This document shows positions 59,464 through 64,000 of a DNA stretch of 64,000 bases, piece after piece (within the stretch, counting starts at the first letter, position 1; the number at the start of each line of letters is the position of its first letter). Origin of the DNA: Paraburkholderia sp. PGU19 (GTDB taxonomy: Bacteria > Pseudomonadota > Gammaproteobacteria > Burkholderiales > Burkholderiaceae). The notes under the pieces were generated by a model, which was not told where the DNA came from, did no database searches, and saw only the letters and a program-made list of their open reading frames with translations. The stretch is taken from NCBI RefSeq assembly GCF_013426915.1, contig NZ_AP023180.1:1426001-1490000 (forward strand). The letters run 5' to 3'. Made by a program: the position numbers and the translations under genes.

Positions 59464-60579
59464 TCAGCCGGCCGACACACGTGTTGCGAGTTCCGAAAAA
59501 GGCTCACTCTCCTTACCGTTCAGCACGTCGAGCAGCCTTTTTGCCGAGCGGTCCCAGCGGTATTCCCGTGCATGTGCCATTCCTTTTACCCTGTACCGTT
59601 GCCGTATCGCGCCATCGCTCATCATCAGTGAGATCTTTTCGGCGACGTCTTGCGCGGACGTCGCATCGAAATACATCGCAGCGTCTCCGCACGCTTCGGG
59701 AATCGAAGTGCGCGACGAAGCGACGACGGGGCATCCGCAATACATGGCCTCGAGCGGCGGCAATCCAAACCCTTCATAAAGCGACGGGAAAATCAGGCAG
59801 CCCGCACGTTGATAGAGCGCCTTCAACTCGCTGTCCGACACGAATCCCGCCCATATGACCTGCTTTGAACGTGACATCGCCTCGATACCTTCATTAGCAA
59901 AAATGCGCGAGTTCTTTCCGCCGACGATCACGAATCTCACATTACTCAAATGGCTCAGGCCCGAAATCGCTTCGAGAACGCGCTGCAGATTCTTGCGCGG
60001 ATCGAGACTCCCGACAATCACGCAGTACGTGTCTTCGCTGAGTTGCAGCCGATCGATGACGCTGTAATCCGGCACGACGCGATCGAGATGATCGGCGCCC
60101 GGCTGGATCACGGCGATGCGCGACTCGTCGATCTTCAGGTGATGGCTGATGCGCCGCTTCGAAAACGCGGATACCGTCAGCACGAATGGTTCCATTCTTG
60201 GCAGGATCGAGAAGCACAGCCGATACCACAGCAAGAACTTCTTCGAAAAACCATTCGGCGCGTCATAGACGGCCATGTCGTGGACCATTACCACCTGCCT
60301 GCGCTTGAGGATCGGATTCGTGTTGCACAAATTGACGAGCGTCCGGCCTCTTGCCGCGAGCGGCAGCGTGATCTGTTCCCATAGCGTGCCGCGCAGCCAC
60401 GGAAAGCGCCGCTGCCGCTTGAGCGACGCGCCGGGCTCCATCGCGTTGTGCGGCACGAAGATCTCCAGTTCATTGCCCGGTTCTTCACGCATTTGCATTG
60501 CTCTCGTGAGTTCATATGCGACCCGTTGCACGCCCGTGACAGGCTGCGATGTGAACTTTCCATTAATCGCGAATGCCAT
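59464..60579 (-). CDS. Glycosyltransferase family 1/GT4
   Basis: A 371-residue GT-B transferase: FAINGKFTSQPVTGVQRVAY at the N terminus, later YCVIVGSLDPRKNLQRVLEA and IFPSLYEGFGLPPLEAMYCG with the E-x7-E-type nucleotide-sugar motif (EGFGLPPLE) and PVVASSRTSIPEACGDAA. Common in capsule and exopolysaccharide clusters. ATG 60579 follows GGAGAATCG; 19 bases separate it from the hydrolase gene downstream, suggesting one transcript. Confidence 0.9.
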   Translation of the reverse strand: MAFAINGKFTSQPVTGVQRVAYELTRAMQMREEPGNELEIFVPHNAMEPGASLKRQRRFPWLRGTLWEQITLPLAARGRTLVNLCNTNPILKRRQVVMVHDMAVYDAPNGFSKKFLLWYRLCFSILPRMEPFVLTVSAFSKRRISHHLKIDESRIAVIQPGADHLDRVVPDYSVIDRLQLSEDTYCVIVGSLDPRKNLQRVLEAISGLSHLSNVRFVIVGGKNSRIFANEGIEAMSRSKQVIWAGFVSDSELKALYQRAGCLIFPSLYEGFGLPPLEAMYCGCPVVASSRTSIPEACGDAAMYFDATSAQDVAEKISLMMSDGAIRQRYRVKGMAHAREYRWDRSAKRLLDVLNGKESEPFSELATRVSAG

Positions 60580-60638
60580 CGATTCTCCGCCTCACGAAGT
60601 TGTGCCGTTAGCAGTGGTTGCGTAGTGACTTGCCGCCA

Positions 60639-62981
60639 TCAGGCCGCTGTCTCGACTTCGCCGAAGTCGCTCGCATAGTTCGTCGCGTAGCCGTAATTGC
60701 GCGTGCTACGACGCAGCGGAATGCCGTTGAAGACAGCGCCTGCCACACGCCCGCCTGCGCGCTCGATCTTCTTGATCGTGTCGGCAATCTCCTCCTCGCT
60801 CTGCATGCCCGAACGCAGCACGAGCAGCGATGCACCCGTTTCGTTCGCAATGATCGAAGCGTCCGTGACGGCGAGGAACGGCGGTGTATCGACGATCACC
60901 AGGTCGAAGTGATTGCTCAGGCGTTGCAGTAATTCCCGGAAGCGCGGCCGCGTGAGCAATGCCGCCGGATTCTCCGGACGCGCCCCGCACGACATGAAGG
61001 TCACGCCCTCGATGCCGACTTGCCGCAGCGCATCGCGCAGTGGCATCCGCTCGGCAAGTACTTCGGAAAGGCCACCGCGATTGCTCTGGCTGAAGAAGGC
61101 GGCGAGATGGCCGCGGCGCATGTCGCCGTCGATCAATGCGACCCGCGCCCCTGCCTCCGCGTGGAGCGTCGCGAGATTCGCCGCGACGAAACTCTTGCCC
61201 GCCGATGTGGTCGGCCCCGTCACCATCACGATGTTGTTGCGGGTATGCGCAAGATCACGCGCCATTGCAGTGCGGACTTCGCGTAGCGCTTCGACAGATG
61301 CGTCATGCGGGAAGCGTTCGGCAAGAATCTTGTTGCCCGACGTACCGAACGAAGGATCGATCTTTTCGCCCGTTGCCGCCTCGCTTCCTTCCGCGCCACG
61401 CTGTAATGGCGGTGCACTGCGTCCGCCTGCGCCTGGCAATGGTTTTCGCGCGGCGGCCGGCAGGCCTCGATCGAGTAGCGATTGCTGATGACTGAACAGC
61501 ACTTCACCGACGACGGGCACACTCAGACGACGCTCGACATAGCGCGGGTCCGTGACGCCCACCAGCACGTGGCGGCGCATGAAGACGATAAGCACGCCCG
61601 CCACGAGACCGAGCACGAAGCCACCCGGCAGCACGATCAGCGGATCGGGCTTGACGGGGCGATGGGGCCGCACTGCTGTATCGAGAATGTGCGCGCCGCC
61701 CGTCGTGCTCGCACGACGCACCGTCAATTGCTCGGCCTTCTGCACCATGCCCATATAGACCGTCTCAGCGACCTTCTGCGCGCGAATCAGATCGACGCTC
61801 TCACGCTCGGACGCAGGCATGCCCTGGAAGCGCCCGTCGAATTCGGATTTCGTCTTCTTCAGTTGCGCGAGCTGCGTGTCGACGCTTTGAATCCAGCGGC
61901 TTCCGGGCGCGTATTTGTCCAGCAATTGCGTGCGTTGCAGTTCCAGACTGGCAATCTGCCGGTCGAGATCGAGGCCGCCTTGCAGATAGGATTGCGCCTC
62001 GGTTGTCGGCTGCATCGAATTGGACTTCGCACGGAAGGTCTTGAGTGCTTCTTCCGATTTGCGCAGGTCGGCAAGCAGGCGCGGCAATTCGCCCTTGATG
62101 AAGTTCAGTGTCTGCGTGTCGTTCAATTGACGGCCGGCGATCGCCGCCGCGAGGTACTGCTGCCCCAGTGCGTTCGCGACTTCAGCGGCCTTTGAAGGAC
62201 TCTTGTCCGCGTATTCGATCTCGATGAGGCCGGAGTCCTTCACCTTGTCCGTGATCTTCACGACATCCATGAAGCGTTTGGTCGCATCCACCGAGTTCCA
62301 GCGGGTCACCTCGAAGTGCGTGCCTGACCGTGCGGCGAGCTGATTGACCAGCATCGAAATGCCGTTGCCTTCGGCTGGCTTGCCGACCGTGCCCTTGACC
62401 AGAAATTCGCCCGACGGACCCAGCAGTTCATATGCGCCGTCGCCGAGCGCAATGAGACTCAGCTTCTCTTCCTCGAGATTCTGCGGAACGTTCAGGTAAC
62501 CGACCTTGACGACCTCGCCACCCCATGCAAATGACTTCAGACCGAGCCATGCACCATTCGGCTCGCCGGGCGTCGAGAACTTGTCCGCAATGTCGCCGAT
62601 GATCGGGATGCGCCGGGGCTTGATCGAAACGTCGAAGCGATATCGGTCGATCACGGGGTCGAGCACCGTACGGCTGCGCATAACGCCCATTTCGGTGCTG
62701 GGCGACGGCGCGGGCGGCGGGAGCGCCTCCTGGGTCTGCAGCGCGAGGCCGAGCGCGTTCGGCTCGGGCGGATCGACGCGCACGAGCACATCCGCCGAAT
62801 ACACGGGCGTTGCGATGAGCTGATACGCGACGGCGAGCAGAAACACCGCGACGGTGGCCGCCACGATTTCCCAGATATGGTCCCGCATCAGGTTGAGCAT
62901 CTCTCGAGCGGTGAGCTGCCCACGCTCAACCTCAGGGGCAACAGGAAGCGAGTTCGAGGGGTAATAATCCACGGGAATCAT
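60639..62981 (-). CDS. Polysaccharide co-polymerase / tyrosine autokinase (Wzc/BceF type)
   Basis: A 780-residue inner-membrane protein controlling chain length and export. A Wzz domain with two helices (IVAATVAVFLLAVAYQLIA near residue 45; LIVLPGGFVLGLVAGVLIVF near 450) encloses a large periplasmic coiled-coil region. The cytosolic BY-kinase domain has Walker A GPTTSAGKS (589-597), Walker A' ALIDGDMRR, Walker B LVIVDTPPF and a Tyr cluster at the end (NYGYATNY, Tyr763, 765, 769) for autophosphorylation. ATG 62981 is used; the frame is open to 63077. No Wza or phosphatase (Wzb) gene lies next to it in the window. Confidence 0.93.
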   Translation of the reverse strand: MIPVDYYPSNSLPVAPEVERGQLTAREMLNLMRDHIWEIVAATVAVFLLAVAYQLIATPVYSADVLVRVDPPEPNALGLALQTQEALPPPAPSPSTEMGVMRSRTVLDPVIDRYRFDVSIKPRRIPIIGDIADKFSTPGEPNGAWLGLKSFAWGGEVVKVGYLNVPQNLEEEKLSLIALGDGAYELLGPSGEFLVKGTVGKPAEGNGISMLVNQLAARSGTHFEVTRWNSVDATKRFMDVVKITDKVKDSGLIEIEYADKSPSKAAEVANALGQQYLAAAIAGRQLNDTQTLNFIKGELPRLLADLRKSEEALKTFRAKSNSMQPTTEAQSYLQGGLDLDRQIASLELQRTQLLDKYAPGSRWIQSVDTQLAQLKKTKSEFDGRFQGMPASERESVDLIRAQKVAETVYMGMVQKAEQLTVRRASTTGGAHILDTAVRPHRPVKPDPLIVLPGGFVLGLVAGVLIVFMRRHVLVGVTDPRYVERRLSVPVVGEVLFSHQQSLLDRGLPAAARKPLPGAGGRSAPPLQRGAEGSEAATGEKIDPSFGTSGNKILAERFPHDASVEALREVRTAMARDLAHTRNNIVMVTGPTTSAGKSFVAANLATLHAEAGARVALIDGDMRRGHLAAFFSQSNRGGLSEVLAERMPLRDALRQVGIEGVTFMSCGARPENPAALLTRPRFRELLQRLSNHFDLVIVDTPPFLAVTDASIIANETGASLLVLRSGMQSEEEIADTIKKIERAGGRVAGAVFNGIPLRRSTRNYGYATNYASDFGEVETAA

Positions 62982-63952
62982 CCTTTGAAATGCGGTTGGT
63001 CGAGCAGGCTGCAAGCACGTGAGTACCCGTCGAATGCACGGCGCGATGGCGGCCTGAGGCCGCCTGACGGGACGCAACAGAAGCTCGATCAGCCGTGCTC
63101 GGGCCGACGATGAATGACAGGAACGGCTGGCCAGATGGCCATGACGGCAGCTGACGGGGAGTGAGATAACCGCAACTCCCCGATGCCGTATCAGAACTTC
63201 AGGACGAGAAGAGCAAGATGCCTGCGTATTTCACTCATGCGTATCCCCTTTTCCGACACCGGCGGCACTGACAATGGCGAAAAGCCCGTCGTGTCTGCGC
63301 TGATGCGAAGACCTGTCGGCGTGCGCAGCGAAAGCTTCGATCGCCACGACCGCGTGAGGCGAGTGGCACGTCATGCACGCTCTCGACGGAGCAATTCGTT
63401 TGGAAAAAGCTTCTGGCTGATTTCATGAATTGACTTTCAATCCGCGAAATCGCCCTTCCATTGATGTTGCGTTAGAGCATAGACGCGCAGAATTCGAATT
63501 AGTACAAACCCGGCTTAAATTCGGGTGCTAATGGCCGATATCGTGGAACACGTTACATCGACTGCCTGGCAGAGAAAGAGTTGTTGCGATCTGAAATTCG
63601 TGTAACAGAGTGATACGCGACGCGGAAAATCACGTAATACAACGGTAGTGACAGGATGCTATTACGGCGATTCGCTTACGAAATCCTTCACCATTCTGTG
63701 TCCCTTATACGCCAAGCCTCGGCGGCAAATGAACCGGCTTTGACTCAACAAAATCGGACATTTTCGGTCAGAAAATCTTTCCGTGATCAGAAGAAACACC
63801 TGGAACCTCAAGCGCATATTTAAGTAAGAATTTCCCACATCCGAACGATTTCGCCACATCAATCGCGCCAATCGGACAGGTGTCGCATGGCTCATGTCCC
63901 TACTGTATTCTGATTTGGTCGAATTGTTGTGCATTAATTGGGAGAGCTAACG
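62982..63952. other. Long intergenic region upstream of the kinase gene
   Basis: Nearly 1 kb. From about 63430 rightward it is strikingly AT-richer than the genes. It must hold the promoter for the leftward polysaccharide operon and for a gene starting near 63953. Short open frames (63183-63428 plus, 63235-63426 and 63662-63934 minus) have no ribosome sites or recognisable pattern and are not called. Confidence 0.5.
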
Positions 63953-64000
63953 GTGAATGGGATTTATCAACCGCATCCGTTGTGTGCCGATGAACGGCTC
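63953..64000 (+). CDS. Possible gene start, cut by the window end
   Basis: GGGAGAG is followed by GTG 63953, with ATG 63957 in another frame as the alternative. Both frames remain open to the last base, so only about 15 residues are visible and no product can be assigned. Confidence 0.3.
   Translation, partial: MNGIYQPHPLCADERL

Noticed and set aside
63183..63934. Small open frames upstream of the kinase gene
   Set aside because: No ribosome sites, no signal or domain pattern, and they overlap each other on both strands.

Overview
The window is high-GC DNA that reads as chromosome from a Burkholderiaceae bacterium, most likely Paraburkholderia or Caballeronia. The support is a short DUF4148-type exported protein, many LysR/GntR/HxlR regulators beside catabolic genes, and a Wzx/Wzy-type exopolysaccharide locus with ManC, a WcaJ-type transferase and a BceF/Wzc-type tyrosine kinase. 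No tRNA, rRNA or CRISPR array was seen.

Layout. 0.1-6.8 kb holds housekeeping and small exported genes: a YfcF-type GST, a GNAT enzyme, an LprI-like protein, a gamma-glutamylcyclotransferase, and an aldehyde dehydrogenase divergent from a LysR gene. 6.9-15.6 kb is an integrated mobile element of about 8.7 kb with a lone HK97-type capsid gene, a superinfection-immunity-like membrane protein, a large protein with a degenerate PD-(D/E)XK region, a HTH replication-like gene whose 3' end carries iterons beside an AT-rich 12-bp repeat, an AlpA-like regulator and a tyrosine integrase. The element sits inside a chromosomal dispersed palindromic repeat. An uninterrupted mirror copy of that repeat lies at about 16.1 kb, so the junctions can be read directly (7-bp direct repeat CCGCCGC). 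15.6-16.1 kb is a large imperfect inverted repeat.

16.3-22.2 kb carries a YciI-family gene, a MacB-like tripartite ABC exporter (adaptor, ATPase, two permeases; the adaptor gene has an apparent frameshift near its start) and a methyltransferase. 22.3-35.9 kb is catabolic and transport DNA: a tannase/feruloyl esterase family enzyme, an MFS exporter, an HxlR-regulated isochorismatase-ALDH pair, a Rieske oxygenase with its reductase next to a GntR gene, an MFS permease, a class II aldolase and a LysR gene. A second copy of the palindromic repeat lies at 32.4 kb. 36-43.2 kb includes a hydrolase, a cytoplasmic-looking subtilisin-like protease preceded by a small protein resembling its own N-terminal domain, NudC, an MFS pump and a LysR gene.

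43.4-46.1 kb is a FecR-OmpA-CHASE2 gene trio without an attached cyclase or kinase. 46-48.5 kb codes for small exported proteins and a lipoprotein with an internal duplication. 48.6-63 kb is the exopolysaccharide locus: priming transferase, GDP-mannose supply, Wzy, a PAP2 phosphatase, Wzx, three glycosyltransferases, a TAT-type glycosidase and the Wzc-like co-polymerase/kinase. No Wza-type outer-membrane export protein is inside the window. The last 1 kb is a long intergenic region before a gene that runs off the right end.
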